Shown piece by piece: positions 22,371 through 34,190 of a stretch of DNA of 64,000 nucleotides (its first letter is position 1; the number at the start of each line of letters is the position of its first letter). The translations under genes were made by a program, and so were the position numbers. The notes below the pieces were generated by a model. The model ran no database searches, was not told where the DNA came from, and saw nothing but the letters and a program-made list of their open reading frames with translations. Source of the stretch: Blastobasis lacticolella (Eukaryota; Arthropoda; Insecta; Lepidoptera; Blastobasidae); contig LR990060.1 in assembly GCA_905147135.1 (NCBI GenBank), forward strand, positions 1,876,001 through 1,940,000, written 5' to 3'.

Positions 22371-22595
22371 GTGTGGCCGAGTAGTGTCCGGCAGAGTAAA
22401 ATAGCACCAACCCCTTACACTAGTGGATGTCGCACAAGGCGACTAATGTTTTCGAGGTAAACAATCTAGAGTCTCCGTAGGCTGGAAAATGGGCAGCAGC
22501 ATGTTTTAATATTTTTGGCAACGACCTCCCCTCTCGTGGGCGAGGCCCTCCTGCAGTGGATAGTTATTGGCTGTGATGATGATGATGATACATAC
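22371..22595 (+). mobile_element. SE SINE
   Basis: Starts 'gtgtggccgagtagtgtcc' (A-box-like TGGCCGAGTAG), then 'agcaccaaccccttacac', 'ctggaaaatgggcagcagc' and 'ctcctgcagtggatag', ending in a GATGATGATGAT run. The middle, around 22510, is deleted relative to 59920-60175. Confidence 0.7.
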
Positions 22596-23374
22596 GCATT
22601 CGCCCGTATCCCATAGGCTCAGACTATCGAGTGACAGCTACAATCCTCTTTTGCCTCTTCCACAGTGACGGCTCCCAATTACGCATAAGGGACCGACATT
22701 GAGTCTAAATGTGGAAAATAGGAACTCTTGACCTAAACGTAAAGCTAATTTAACGCAGCCAGCTGTGTATATTCGTTTTTCTAGTCACATTTTTGGTATC
22801 AATTTTTTAACTCGTCTAACCAGAATTAGCATAGAATTTGAAAATTTCCTCTTCGGAAACCTAATCAGAAAAATGAACATATTCGACCGGAAGCTACCAA
22901 CTAAGAACCGTAGTTCCAACTACTATATTCACCCCTATTTTACCCTTCTAATTACAAAAAAATATATTGACATCAGACGGATGCGTTTACGAATTACGAG
23001 CTAAAGAGTAGCCTCAAGAAACTCAAAAAACCTGACAATGTTAAGCATGGTTGGACTTAAGAATCGCACGCGGAATACACTTAGTTATTTTAGTTCTACC
23101 ATTGTTAACTTACCACTTGAAAGTTAGTTCGGAATCGCGTTTTCTTTGTTTACTACCCACAAGTTTATTTTGCTGAGTAGACGGTAGTTTTAACTTAAAA
23201 CCCAGCTCTTGAGGGTAACTTTGATTATGAGGGGCGAAGGCGAAAAAGAGTATTTCGTTCCACTTCTATTGTTGCTAGGTATATTTAGTTTAGGTGGAAT
23301 GTTTGTTTTGCTGAACTTTAGTGGTCACAACTATTATAAACTTAAATTTTTATTCTCGAATACTTTAGTTGCTT
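22596..23374. other. no gene recognised
   Basis: Unique AT-rich sequence. The 79-codon plus frame at 22765-23004 is lysine/isoleucine-rich by base composition and has no motif. Confidence 0.4.
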
Positions 23375-23690
23375 AAGATATCCGACTTGTAAGCGAGAGG
23401 TACCGAGTTCCAATTCTACTGCGGCGTACCAATGACTATTTTCTGAGTTATGTACATTAGTTAAATGCTAACCGATGCTCTTACGGTGAGAGAAAACATC
23501 GTGATGAAATCTGCCCCTTCAGGCGACTGCATGTGTAACCATGACTCAATCTGATCAGGTTTCCCTGGTAGCAAAGTCACGAGTCACAGAGCTCAGCTGG
23601 CAGTCGCTCCACTGTAATTATCTGATCTGGGGCCCTCCAGGCCCTCATGCGCCAGAACGCAACCAGGAAATTAACGATTATATTTATTAC
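23375..23690 (+). mobile_element. SC SINE, decayed head
   Basis: Plus-strand SC with a damaged B box ('gagttccaattctactg'), then 'gagagaaaacatcgtgatg' and 'ccactgtaattatctga'. It ends near 'aggaaattaacgatt'. Confidence 0.7.
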
Positions 23691-23764
23691 TTTAGTTGCT
23701 CTAGAAATATATTTGCATGCAACTTGCAGTTTCATCAAAATCCTTATAAAAATTGACAGTGTGT

Positions 23765-23915
23765 GAAAGGTCATATCAGCCGAAAGACGCCCACTGCTGA
23801 GCAAAGGCCTCCCCCAGAGATCTCCCCAAGGGTCAGTCCGGTGCCTTCTGCATCCAGCTAGTACCTGCGATCTCCACCAGGTCGGCAGTCCATCTTGTCG
23901 GAGGCCTACCCACGC
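23765..23915 (-). pseudogene. RTE LINE C-terminus, decayed
   Basis: On the minus strand it reads as GRPPTRW.ADLVEIAGTSWMQKA, then ..LGEAFAQQWASFG, the usual end of RTE-type reverse transcriptases, with an in-frame stop between. Only the last 45 or so codons survive. Confidence 0.65.
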
Positions 23916-24889
23916 TACCTGAATTTTTATTCTTAATTTTTTAACGAAACTTTTCCTCGAAGTAATTCGTTATAAGAAAATGCTACTCCATATTAAGAAA
24001 AAATATTAGCTAGCCAAAAGTATCAACCTAGTAATCAGTCCGTTCAAGGTAAGAGTTAGCTCCAGAAAGTAAGTATCCATTTGACCGATTTAAGGAATAA
24101 GAAATAATAAAGTAATATTACCCCACCTGTGGGACAGAGGCGTGAGCTTTATGAATGTAAAGTAATAAGAAAAAGAAACAAATTGTAACAATTGAAAATG
24201 TATTTTTTTATTTTCAAAATATTCACCTCGTTACGAAATAGCTAATCGTTTTTGGCAAATTGAGAACGATTTTTTTACTTCACGTTTCCAATAAAACGCT
24301 TATTCAATTCTTTGTTCTCGACTCGATAATATGTTCCTGATTCGTAAATTTCATTTTCATGTTACTCCATTTTCATCTGTACAGTGGCTCATCTTATCAA
24401 AATTTGCACGCTCTAAATATTTCCGGCGCAGTACCTTGTCAATAACCAATATACCGAAGCGGGAGACGTGACTTGAGAAATGTCAATATATCGATGCAAT
24501 TCGATACAGGGGCCTTGGAATTTGAACGATTTCAACAGAAAGAAGATAGCTCTCTCCAGAAATGAATATTGCCATGCTTATTGGACGCCGCGAGTGGGGC
24601 CGGAATGTAATTTACCCAACAAAAATTCATCTTATGAAATTCCGTACTAGATTTGCCTTGGAGTAGTATTGTGATCTAGATTGGATTCTTGTAGGCAATA
24701 GTAATGGTGTGGTGTGGTGACCGGCAGAATTTAGCACAACCGCATACCTACATCGACGGGTGTCGTGGCACCAAATATTGTGATAAAAGTAAGAATAGAA
24801 CGGGCGAGCATCGAAACTACTATGAATTGAGATAGCTATAAATGCCTGGCTAGTTCTTACCCTCACCTCCACGTGAATCCTAAGTTGGT
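23916..24889. other. no gene recognised
   Basis: AT-rich sequence. A short motif at 24123-24160 is the inverse of the one at 3120. Confidence 0.4.
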
Positions 24890-25032
24890 CATCTTGGCGT
24901 TAATGTCCAGGTTGTGTTCTCGTGCGCGAGGGCCCGCGGTCCGCCTTGACCATGATCCAGGATTTCGCAGATCAGGTAATTACAGTGCGACTGTCGTCTG
25001 AATTCCCTGACCCTATTAACGCCAAGATGATT
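24890..25032 (-). mobile_element. SC SINE, 3' fragment
   Basis: 'catcttggcgttaatgtcc' end plus 'ccgccttgaccatgatcc' and 'gtaattacagtgcgactg'. It is interrupted before the head, and the end module ('taacgccaagatgat') is repeated at 25016-25032. Confidence 0.65.
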
Positions 25033-25298
25033 TTTAAATTATCTTTATATGTTTAACAAACTTGTACAATGAAAGGGTAGAGCAGTCTAATGCATCGTGA
25101 GGAGTTAAAGACCCAGGCACACCGAAGTCACAAAAAAGATTATCTGTTGTAACATCATTACTTACGATTATATTATGTTATGTATTTAGAAACAGCAAAA
25201 CAGACGATAGGGTTACCAGGCCCGACGGTCAAATTTTTTGTTCAAACCGGTTCAAACCGTTTCTGGTGCGATAAACTACAATAATATTTAAATTCAAA

Positions 25299-25968
25299 GA
25301 CTGGGTAAGTACGTAGGGGAAGTGGACTATGGCCAAATAACAACATCGGTATAGTATTTACATTTAGCACCCTCAAATACATCCTAGTAGAGAAGGGCAT
25401 CAAAATCTGAAAAGCAATTCTAAAAAAAAAAATATTTACTTGGCACATTTTGTATGAGAAGTGACCTTTACTATGAACTGATGGAGTTATCGTTACAGTA
25501 TATGGCTTGAACACCTTCAACTCTATTCTTATACTGCATGATATCAAAATCGAACCGGCAATTTCAAGAAAAAGCCATCATTTGTCACATTTGTATGACA
25601 AGTGCCGAATTCTTTGAACCAGCAGCAACATGGTTCCGGAGTATAGGTTGAGGTGAGGACCTTCAGTTATGTTCTTATGCTGCACGTCATCAAAATCGGA
25701 CCCGGCAGTTTCGAGAAAAAAGCATTCTTTTGTTAGTCTTGTATGACAAGTGACGTATTATTTGAACTCAAAGAAGATTATTTGAGCCATGTCGCTGCTA
25801 GTTCAAAGAATACCGCACTTGTCATACAAATGTGACAAATAAATGTTTTTTTCTCGAAACTGCCTGGACCGATTATGATGCCATCTTGTACAAATATGCA
25901 GCTGAGGCACCCCAACCCATAGGTCATCACCATAATGCTGCTGGTTCATAGACCACTTTTGCCCAGTC
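25299..25968. repeat. element with tandem about 165-bp units and inverted ends
   Basis: The ends share GACTGGG..AGTGG.CTATG in inverted orientation (start 25299, end 25968). The interior holds about three diverged direct units, each with 'gacaagtg', 'cttatgctgcacgtcatc' and 'aaatcggacccggcag'-like segments, then one unit inverted from about 25795. A non-autonomous transposon built on minisatellite units is the likeliest reading. Confidence 0.5.
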
Positions 25969-26079
25969 TCCTTTTTTATTTTTATTGTGGTAAGTTTGCA
26001 ATGTTACTGAACACACAGAAATAGCTCAACATTCATGTCATTGATGTCTTTTCGCAATAAATAAGTAAAAAATGTCAAA

Positions 26080-26190
26080 TAAAAGTTATGTATTTAAATA
26101 AAATATGTAAGTAATTTATCAGTTATCTAACATACATAACACAAGCTTTGCTTACTTTGGGGCTACATGGCGCTGTGTGAATTTGATTAG
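26080..26190 (+). mobile_element. SB SINE tail
   Basis: Only the SB 3' end: 'atcagttatctaacatac', 'acaagctttgcttacttt' and 'catggcgctgtgtgaattt'. No head. Confidence 0.65.
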
Positions 26191-26539
26191 TGTGGATGAA
26201 ACCATCCCACCATAGGTGCCGTGGTGGAAAAGCGACGTACAACCTTTGGTGTGCCCAAGCCTAGCCGGGTTAGCGAGCATACGTTTGTGCAATCAAGCTT
26301 CTATTTGACAGAGGACTCGGGAAATGCAATTCTGGCTGAATTTGCACAGCCATTGAGCTCTTTTGAGCATTACTTGACAGCACCGGAATTGGCTGCAACG
26401 TTGCCACGCTCTGCTGTGCTGTGCTTTTCGTGGGTTTGTTTGTACAGTATTGAGGTTTTTTATTCTACGTAATGACAAATGAGCTGACACCGCACCTGAT
26501 GGTGTTGTACTCGTGAACAGGTGTTTTCTGGGACTGGCT

Positions 26540-26790
26540 TACTCTTGCTGTAGTTTTAGGCGGCTTTTGTTAAGTATAATATATATGTTAAGTATATTAG
26601 GTCCGACTCTGCTTGGAATTTTTGGGCATTGACCGGCTCTGTCTGGGATTGTCGGACACGGTCCGGTGGTGAATGTGTTCCGGTCCTGGGGTGGCCAACA
26701 CGTCACTGTGTGTTGCCTTTCTACTTTCCTACCCCCTCCTTTTTAACGATTGAAAGAGATATTTAATGCCCTACTCAATAAAAAAATTGA
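26540..26790 (+). repeat. RF repeat
   Basis: Matches 55435-55700: 'gtagttttaggcggctttt', 'ggattgtcggacacggtcc', 'cctttctactttcctaccc' and 'ccctactcaataaa'. The polyadenylation-like end suggests a retroelement 3' UTR. Confidence 0.6.
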
Positions 26791-26819
26791 TTAGGTTTTA
26801 TTTAACATTAACGATTCAT

Positions 26820-27190
26820 GCATTTAGGTTGGAGGCAACAAAAATGCAGAACAGCAGGTGCGTTGGCACTGTGAGGACTAAGATGAAATGTCTCATGCCC
26901 GTAATTGCGCTGGCTACCTACCTTATCTTTTGCTATGCTTCGTTCCTGAGGCTCAAACACAGTTATTTAGCGGCACAAATTAGCTGTTAAAAGAAACTTT
27001 TACAATAATTTGCAGCAGGTTGTAGGACTATGTCTTATTATTTCCGCCGCCAAGCAACAATGCTTGGATTGATGTATCCGCTTTGTAGGATACGGCAGCC
27101 AGCGCAATTGCGGGCATGAGGCATTTCATCTTAGTCCTTACAGTGTCAACGCATTTGTGATTTTGCGGCTTTTGTTGCCTGCGATCTAAA
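26820..27190. repeat. two RG repeats in inverted orientation
   Basis: 26826-26960 (minus) and 27050-27190 (plus) both carry the RG core (compare 'ggcatttcatcttagtcc' and 'gacaacgcacctgcgg'), about 100 bp apart and head to head. Confidence 0.6.
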
Positions 27191-27292
27191 TGCATGACTC
27201 GTAGACATAGGCGTAGGAAGGGGGGGGGGGGTACCCAGTCCGGCATAAAAATAACTAAAACCTCTAAAGAAAGGAACTGGTATAGTAGTAGC

Positions 27293-27395
27293 GTGCTTGT
27301 GAAACCGATAACCAAGATCCTTGAAGATGTCCTGGACAACGGTGGCCACTTTGCATCATCATTAGGTAAACTAGGCTATAAAAAAAAAGGTTAAG
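27293..27395 (+). repeat. LINE-tail fragment with A run
   Basis: 'gatgtcctggacaacggtgg' and 'gccactttgcatcatcatt' match the LINE-tail motif at 29230, ending in A9 at about 27381-27389. Confidence 0.5.
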
Positions 27396-27875
27396 CAATG
27401 CTCGTTAGAAAAGAAGATAGGTGACCGATTTGTACTTTGAGACTAGTCGAACTTCACCACGAGCTCGCCACTCTAGGTGTCCCTTCCTTTACCGTTGGCG
27501 AGGCGAGATAGACCAAGATCTTCCGCTGCGGACCCTGACACCTGGTTGATCAGGTACAATAATGTAGATACCTTATGACGGTACCTACATTATTATATTT
27601 ACAAAACCTCCAAAGACTCTCCAAGAAATCTCCCCACAATTATCTACGAGTAAGGATCAAGCAACCCCTCACGGTGTCAGATCGGAATCTGATAAAGTCA
27701 TTATAAATTCAAAGGTCTGCTCTCGGTTGGTCGCAATTTATCTACCGGCGGAGGTGGCGATTTTTAAGGCGCCTTCTCGCCCCAGAATCAATGGTCGACT
27801 GCGTCGGGGCGCTTTCGATTGCTTGCTTTTCGTTTGAGAATATATTATTTTGTCAGGAATTTAGGACGGCCCGAA
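27396..27875 (+). other. upstream region of candidate exon
   Basis: No LINE or SINE module seen. Contains a 15-bp inverted repeat with one mismatch at 27558-27594. The 27720-27835 stretch is GC-rich with several CG pairs, unlike its flanks, and could hold a promoter or leader. A competing upstream ATG at 27791 opens 49 codons that overlap the exon in another frame. Confidence 0.3.
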
Positions 27876-27926
27876 ATGAAATTAGTGGTATTACACTTCT
27901 GCGTATTGATGCCGTTTCTTGCCAAT
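27876..27926 (+). CDS. candidate first coding exon encoding a signal peptide
   Basis: ATG at 27876 starts MKLVVLHFCVLMPFLAN: a short basic start, a hydrophobic core of about 13 residues and a small residue before a possible cleavage after FLA. Directly after codon 17 comes a consensus splice donor, AAT|GTAAGT (GT at 27927-27928), in phase 0. If read through, the frame ends after 37 codons at TAG (27987-27989), so a tiny secreted peptide is the alternative. The exon lies outside recognised repeats and downstream of a GC-rich stretch. No second exon is identified, and a chance match is quite possible. Confidence 0.3.
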
Positions 27927-28084
27927 GTAAGTTGGTCTGAGCAATGTTCTGTAGAACAGACTTACCAACCTACTCCAAAACATAAGTAGCCTAGAGAATA
28001 TTTTGTTTACTAGCTATCTAAAGTTGCCTAGAATCTAGAATCACATTAAGTGATAAAGCCGCCGATAATGTTCCTTTGTACATA

Positions 28085-28215
28085 TACATACATAAAGCTC
28101 ACGACTGTGTCCGCCACTTTGCTCTGTCCTGACACAATTCCCTAATGTTCCTTTGTTTTTGTTATTATTTGTGTATAAGCAATAAAGAATTTTCATTCAT
28201 CCATTCATTCATACT
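28085..28215 (+). mobile_element. LINE 3' tail with CATT repeat
   Basis: Runs from 'cataaagctcacgactgtg' to 'caataaagaattttcattc' and a short (CATT)n at 28192-28212. It looks like a retroelement terminus with a polyadenylation signal. Confidence 0.45.
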
Positions 28216-28320
28216 GTGCGGTAGGTAGTTATTATTTTTATGACAGATCAAAGTTCTGTCCGGCTTTTCTAAATTCCTATAATTATATACAGCATAAAGG
28301 TATATTAATACTATAATAAT

Positions 28321-28360
28321 ATACAGTACCAAATAAAAATAATTTTATTTGGTACTGTAT
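28321..28360. repeat. perfect 18-bp hairpin
   Basis: 28321-28338 is the exact reverse complement of 28343-28360, with a 4-nt loop (ATAA). It could be a tiny MITE remnant. Confidence 0.7.
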
Positions 28361-28471
28361 TTCTTAATCTAGATGATGTGATGCTAAAAAATCAAGTTCT
28401 CGTGCTGGTTTTTTGGGCACATCCGTCTTCTTTTTTGTATATCAAAAGCTATATAGTGCAACTAGTCACTG

Positions 28472-28800
28472 TTATTGGCATTCACATGACATTTCAAAAT
28501 GGCGACACTTAGTTCCAGCTTCTGCCACCGGGTTAGAAAAGTTTGTAGCAATGTACAGGCATTATTATACTTTGTCCTCTTGAAATGAGTTTCTTCGTCA
28601 TTCGTCACACGCGCGGCTCGCGAGCAATGCATTTGCCCGAACTGGGGGTCTAAAAAGGCAAGATTATATATCAAGCGTTGCATAATATGATTCATATTAA
28701 TTTGTCAATTTACATGGACATAGCAATTCAAAATGGCGTAACTTAGTTCCAGTTTTTGCCACCGGATCAGAGAAGTTGAAATGAAACGCCAATGTGGCCT
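28472..28800. repeat. two fragments of the CCACAAAC MITE family
   Basis: 'caaaatggcgacacttagtt' at 28494-28513 and 'caaaatggcgtaacttagtt' at 28729-28748 each lie next to 'ttgccaccgg' segments, matching 11821-11926 and 60559-60670. One end is missing from each. Confidence 0.5.
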
Positions 28801-29224
28801 TTTTAGAAGAGTGTCTCCCGAACGCGCTTTATACAAACCTAGTTTGATCATATTTTCAATATTACGCTAACAAAACCAATGAAATTTTGTTGACCAAATT
28901 CGGAAACCAATATCTATTATTGTTTCTTGTTCGATTTTCGTAAAAATGTATCGTTTCATAGGAAAAAGAAGTTCCACAATCCTTCGGACACAGTCGGGCA
29001 AAAATTGTAAGGTTAATAGCGCTCCGATTACCAACTGAGAACGACCCGCAGACAGACCACTAGCGATCACACGCCCCAAAGGACTGTATGCATGGATTCC
29101 GTCGCTAGTGATGCAGCACGGTAATTCGATTACATAAGATTGTCGATAGAAGTTATCGTCACTTTTTATTGATTTAATTTGCAGCGGGGTTGGGTATAAA
29201 GTTAAATCTAAATATATTAGGTTG

Positions 29225-29400
29225 CAGATGTCCTGATCGACGGTGGCCACTTTCCATCAGGTGAACCGCCTGACCGTTTGCCTTCCTTAACATTAAAAAC
29301 AAAATAAAAAGTAATAAACGGTGGGCATTTTTAATTACCTGTTGATAAACTGTCTAACCGTATGCCTCCGATGGAAATAAAAAACAATAAAAAAGGGAAC
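29225..29400 (+). repeat. JL2-like tail, partly duplicated
   Basis: 'cggtggccactttccatcag' and 'gaccgtttgccttcc', then an A-rich end at about 29288-29310. A diverged second copy of the tail follows to 29400. Confidence 0.5.
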
Positions 29401-29849
29401 AAATAATAAATTCTTATCTTAAATCGACCCATTCTTTACCGTCACCATTATCACTAGCAGCGTTGCCACACTTTATGGTAAGATGCTCAATCTCTGTAAC
29501 CTTTTGAGCCGCCGGCGCCGCTTCTCTCCCTCATTCGACGGCCTACACCTCTAGAAATAATTTCACCAACTCACCACTAACAACTTTAGACTGCGCTCTT
29601 TAGGGCAGACTCCATCGCTGTCCCAGATACCTTAATGGTAAGACGATATGGCTGATGTATGTGGCATCCGACAATTGATAATTTCCCTTTTACCACGGTA
29701 TCAAAGTGAGGGAAAGGTTTGCTTATGAATTTAATTCATTAACGTGCGTTCTACGATACGCATAATGGATTATCATAATATTTTCTGGTATGTTGTTGAA
29801 ATTGAAGATACTTACGTAGCAGCACTTAGGTCACCAACTTAGGTTTCAG

Positions 29850-30035
29850 AGTCGCAAAACCGAAGTGACAATGGACAGGCTACGTAGCTCGAGAACCGTA
29901 GCTGCAATAGCAGTGTAGGACGGCTTTCTACGAAATAGACAAACGACCTCATAATGATTGTAGGAAGCCGATGGATGCGAGAGGCACACCGACATCCGTT
30001 GAAATTATGATGACGATGTTGTTGAGCTAAAGGGG
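29850..30035 (+). pseudogene. RTE LINE C-terminus, heavily decayed
   Basis: A plus frame reads AKPKWQWTGYVARE and, after stops and frameshifts, VGSRWMREAHRHP. These correspond to the LKWQWAGH and GSRWMREAQ blocks of RTE ends. It ends with a GATGACGATG run. Confidence 0.55.
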
Positions 30036-33000
30036 ATAATAAATGGAGGAATAAGAATGAAGTCTCCAACCAACAGCTAGTCTATACTTAATATTATAAA
30101 GATAAAAATTAGAATTTTTGTTTGTAATTAATAAACTTAAAAAATTCTGGAGTGATCTTAAAATTTCTTCACTAATATAATTCTACATTATCACTGAGTA
30201 ACATAACTTTTTATCCCAAGAATATAATATTTTCCCGCGGGAAAGTTGATTGTTTACAAATATTCTAACTGCGCGCAGGTAAGCCGCTTAGAACGACTAG
30301 TTATAAATAATATAATATCTTAATAAAATTAAAGCTTTCAATGTCAAATACAAACCAATTACGAACTAATAGACAGCGTACAGATTCTGTCCAAAGTCTC
30401 TGGAATTCTTATTTATCTAAAGGTCACGCCAAACTTTCGCGGTTGACGGATTACTAGGCTTTGCCCAATGGAAAACCCTAGTAATGTCGCAAATGTTTAG
30501 AGTTCTTTAATATATAGGAGTTTCATGTCGCGTTGCAGCAGCGCTGTTGGTGTCCATACATATAAAAGCCGCCTGCGAAGGTTTATATACTGGCAAGTGC
30601 TGTCTTGATCTGGTGTCTTGAGCGGTACCGCTATTTGTACTTCCAGTACAGCTCGAATGATGCCAGCCTAGTCTGCTTGTCAATCTTGCAGTCCGAACCG
30701 TTATTTTATTTATTTATTTTATTTATTTATTTATTTCACAGTCTTACAGCAATATACACGCCACTTCACCCATCGTTCGAGCCTCGAGTATGCTCCCACG
30801 CTCTTGGCATCGGCACCCGAGTGTGACTTATTTGCCTGGCGATGATTGGATGCATGCAAAGAATGCCTGAAGTACTGCGAGAGGAATAATGAATGAAAAT
30901 ATTTTACAATAAAAACAGATTTATCTATTAAACTATTCATATTTTAGTACTGTAAAGTTATTTTAAATAAATAAATATCCTCTCTGACATTCGCCAGCCA
31001 CTAAGCCGCGCTGCAGCTACTGTAATGTAAAGGACTCCGCTGGTGCGGCGCTGCTGCATCGCGACCAAACAAATCAAGGGCAGATCTTAATTCAAGATCA
31101 TTACAGTAAAAATGAAAGTGAGCCGAGTTTCTTATCGAGTGAATAAGTCTCGGACTTCGCGAGGTCTCTTATCACGTGAAATATAGCCTAAATTTACAGC
31201 CTCGATAGGGGAAAAACGTATTTGGCTTTCCCATGTCCTATCAGAGACATGAGTTTAAGTAAATGAGCTCACGCTCGCACCTTAATCTTATTTAATCTAG
31301 TGGAGGCGATGATGGATGGTACTCACCTTAATTCACAGTGTAGCGAAATTGCAGTACTTAGACACAGAAATAGCTACGCGCGTTGACTTTTTAGGGTACT
31401 TCGGTGTGTATCAGTCGGGAGTGCTACAGAGTTACGTTATTTTTTTTTAGAACTAGCCTGGCATTTGACCGCCATTACTTAACGAGGAGTGACAATACGA
31501 AGATGGGTCTAGGAACAGCCTAGACTAGAGTAAAAGTCTTGAAGAGGCCCAGATTATAATGATCAGGAACACACTCCCAGGTAACGTTTTCGCTTCTAAT
31601 ACTAATTAATTATTGGCAAACGCAGATAGGTTAACTGATAAATAGCAGTTACCGCTTTCCAACAGGTTCTGTCTACTCGTCTACGACCTTGACATTTGCG
31701 ATTCATGCACTTACACTTCATGGTCACTAAAAGGCAGTACCTCAAACCGGAACATGTCACTGTGATAACAATACCCTACCGGCAAAAAAAGACGGATAAC
31801 TCCCGACCAAGATTACTTAAACTCAAATAATTTTTAAACTACCAAATCTAATTTAAATTGGTTTTCACCTAGAGAAAGCTACATACAAGTCTGTCCATAC
31901 GTTCGAGAGCTACGATACCACTGACAGACACACAGATAGACTGAGCCACAGAGCCACAAATACACATATCTAGCTGCTTGTGTAGCGAAATTGGATATTT
32001 ATTTATTAATTTTGACCTATTCTTATTATTAATCATTTCATTCAGACCAATTTAAATAAAAATTTTAACAATCATTATGTTGTTGAAAGTTTGTAAAAAT
32101 TTGATTCAACATTAAATGAATATTTTAACAAACAAATATTATGTTGAACAATAATGTATTTATAGAATGTAGTAATTCTAATTTAAATTTAAAAATGACA
32201 CGTAAAATTTTGAATTTTATTAAATTAAGAGTTTTTGAGTATGGCAAAGATGTTTTACCGCTCTTACTTGTACTGTGCCCTAACGTTGAGAGAGTAATGT
32301 AATAATTATATTATTATTGATGTATCGCGTGTTTGGAAAGCGAAATTATTTACCGAATATTAGCGGCACGGAAGGTTTAGCACGTTTTTGCTCTTTGCCG
32401 GTTGTTTCTCGTAGATTTTGTGCTAAATGGATGTTTTGTGTTTCGCCGGCCGATGTTTCCGTTAGGTATTAGAAGTTATGTTGCTGTTGGTAATATTTAT
32501 AATGTTATTACTTATTGTTGGTAAGGTAGTGAATACAACAGGTTTGTTTTTGGCTGTCTACATTGAATGTACATTACAATTGTTGCGATAGATATTCACT
32601 TTTTATCAGGTGGCCGCTTGCCTATTTCCCTACCGTCTGTCAATCAATTAATCAAACAATATTATTGATTGCAGTAAATGTGGTAAGTATGTATGTACAG
32701 CTTGATATTACTGAGTATTTAGCCTGCCAGAGAACGTAAAGCCAAGTCAATTGGTATGCAAAATGAAAAAAGAGCGTCAAAAACAATAGCTAAACAATAA
32801 TTAAAATACAATTATTATGTCAAAGAAAATTAATTCTGGTATGTCAAAATTGTAGATTAAATGATATTTCACAAATGTCAAAAACAATAAGTCAAAAATC
32901 AATGAAATTAGCAAACATTTTTGAATGAATTAAATTACTTGCCTTACTTATTTGATATTTACATTAAAGTTAAGACTATTATTTTAAAAAATAAGTCTGT

Positions 33001-33650
33001 ATTGAATTTTCATTTATTGATTGTTAACGTACGACTTAAAAAAATAGTTTTGTTTATTATTATAAGGTTATTTTTTTGAACTATTAAAATCTTTGTCATA
33101 TTTATGCCAGTTGAGGATCTCCAGAATTCTAATTTTCGGAGAAAGTTATCCTCTTTCAAATATACCGACAATTCTCTCATCGACAACTACCCCATCTCTA
33201 TTCTCAAACGCAGGACGGCACTTTTGTGATAGAGAGGCGTCGTGTGTCGCCTGATTGGGGAAGGGAAGAGTGGACGTTAATGGTTGCTTTTTGTAGAGTT
33301 TATTGGATGAAATAGAGCGGATAAGGTTGCCTTTACACATACAAAAATACTTGCGGGGTTTAAAACGTTCATTAGCTGAAACCTGGGACTATAGAAACCG
33401 TGCGTAAAAACGTGCACTCTCCTAAAGCGGCGAAAATATTTTTCAAGCAAGAGAAGCCTAATTCATTAGATATGTCAGTAATCTAGTATCGATTATATAT
33501 GTAACTGCGCTAAAAAATCGGACTACTTGTGCACAAGCATAAAAATTAGATAAAGTTTATAAGTTATTGATTACGTGTCATGTGATCTGAAGTAGGCAGG
33601 CAAATAAGTTAAAACAAATATATTTATGATTAATTTGTTTTATGTAATAC
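30036..33650. other. no gene; sparse repeats
   Basis: Mostly unique AT-rich DNA. Recognised pieces: a TTTA microsatellite at 30700-30738; a LINE-tail motif ('gaactagcctggcatttg') at 31450; an RI-like minus copy at about 31788-31975; and a JL2 tail sliver at 32598-32642. 33146-33340 has an open minus frame of 64 codons without motifs. Confidence 0.4.
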
Positions 33651-33905
33651 GACAGACAAACAGGCACCGCCGCCTGTGGACATTAGCAACACCAGGGACT
33701 CCACCAATGCGTTGCCCACCTCCAAGGAGACCTCTAATATACCTCTTGAACGATCCCATGTCATAGTCCAAAGGAAACACTGTGGCTGGGAGCTCATTCC
33801 ACATCCGAATCCTACGAGCGAGGAACGCTCTTCGCGTGGACACCATTAGAGGGTCCACGTAATGGGGATGAGTATCCAGCCCACGGCGGGCTGTATGAGA
33901 ATGTT
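33651..33905 (-). pseudogene. JL2 LINE 3' end
   Basis: Minus frame: STRRAFLARRIRMWNELPATVFPLDYDMGSFKRYIRGLLGGGQRIG, the JL2 C-terminus, then the tail with a 20-odd-base deletion at 33664. It stays open across the coding segment, so it is fairly recent. Confidence 0.7.
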
Positions 33906-34190
33906 TGCTTAATTATTACGTCTTTTCAGTCATCCGAAATTTTAACAAATTCCACGAGAATTTGAAGGGGCTTATCGTGAAACGAGGCTCTTCAGTAAAT
34001 TCAGTTAATTCTATTGCCGCGGTGACATGAAAGGCATTTCAATTGAACCTGGGACACGATGAAATCAATTTTCAGATGTGATAAGCTGTAGAAAACTTAG
34101 CCTCGAGTTTAGTTTCGCAATACCAGTATTTATAATGAAAGAAGAGGAATAAAACAACATAAAAATGCACTATACATAAGCATTAAAAAT

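Noticed and set aside
25242..25547. 101-codon minus frame
   Set aside because: It lies within the tandem-repeat element 25299-25968 and changes with the repeat unit; no motif.
28867..29250. 127-codon minus frame
   Set aside because: Its first residues are antisense LINE-tail sequence and no domain is recognisable. Length alone is not evidence in this base composition.
29805..30069. minus-strand exon with a GTAAGT donor near 29812
   Set aside because: The same stretch reads on the plus strand as a decayed RTE C-terminus, so the donor match and open minus frame are by chance.
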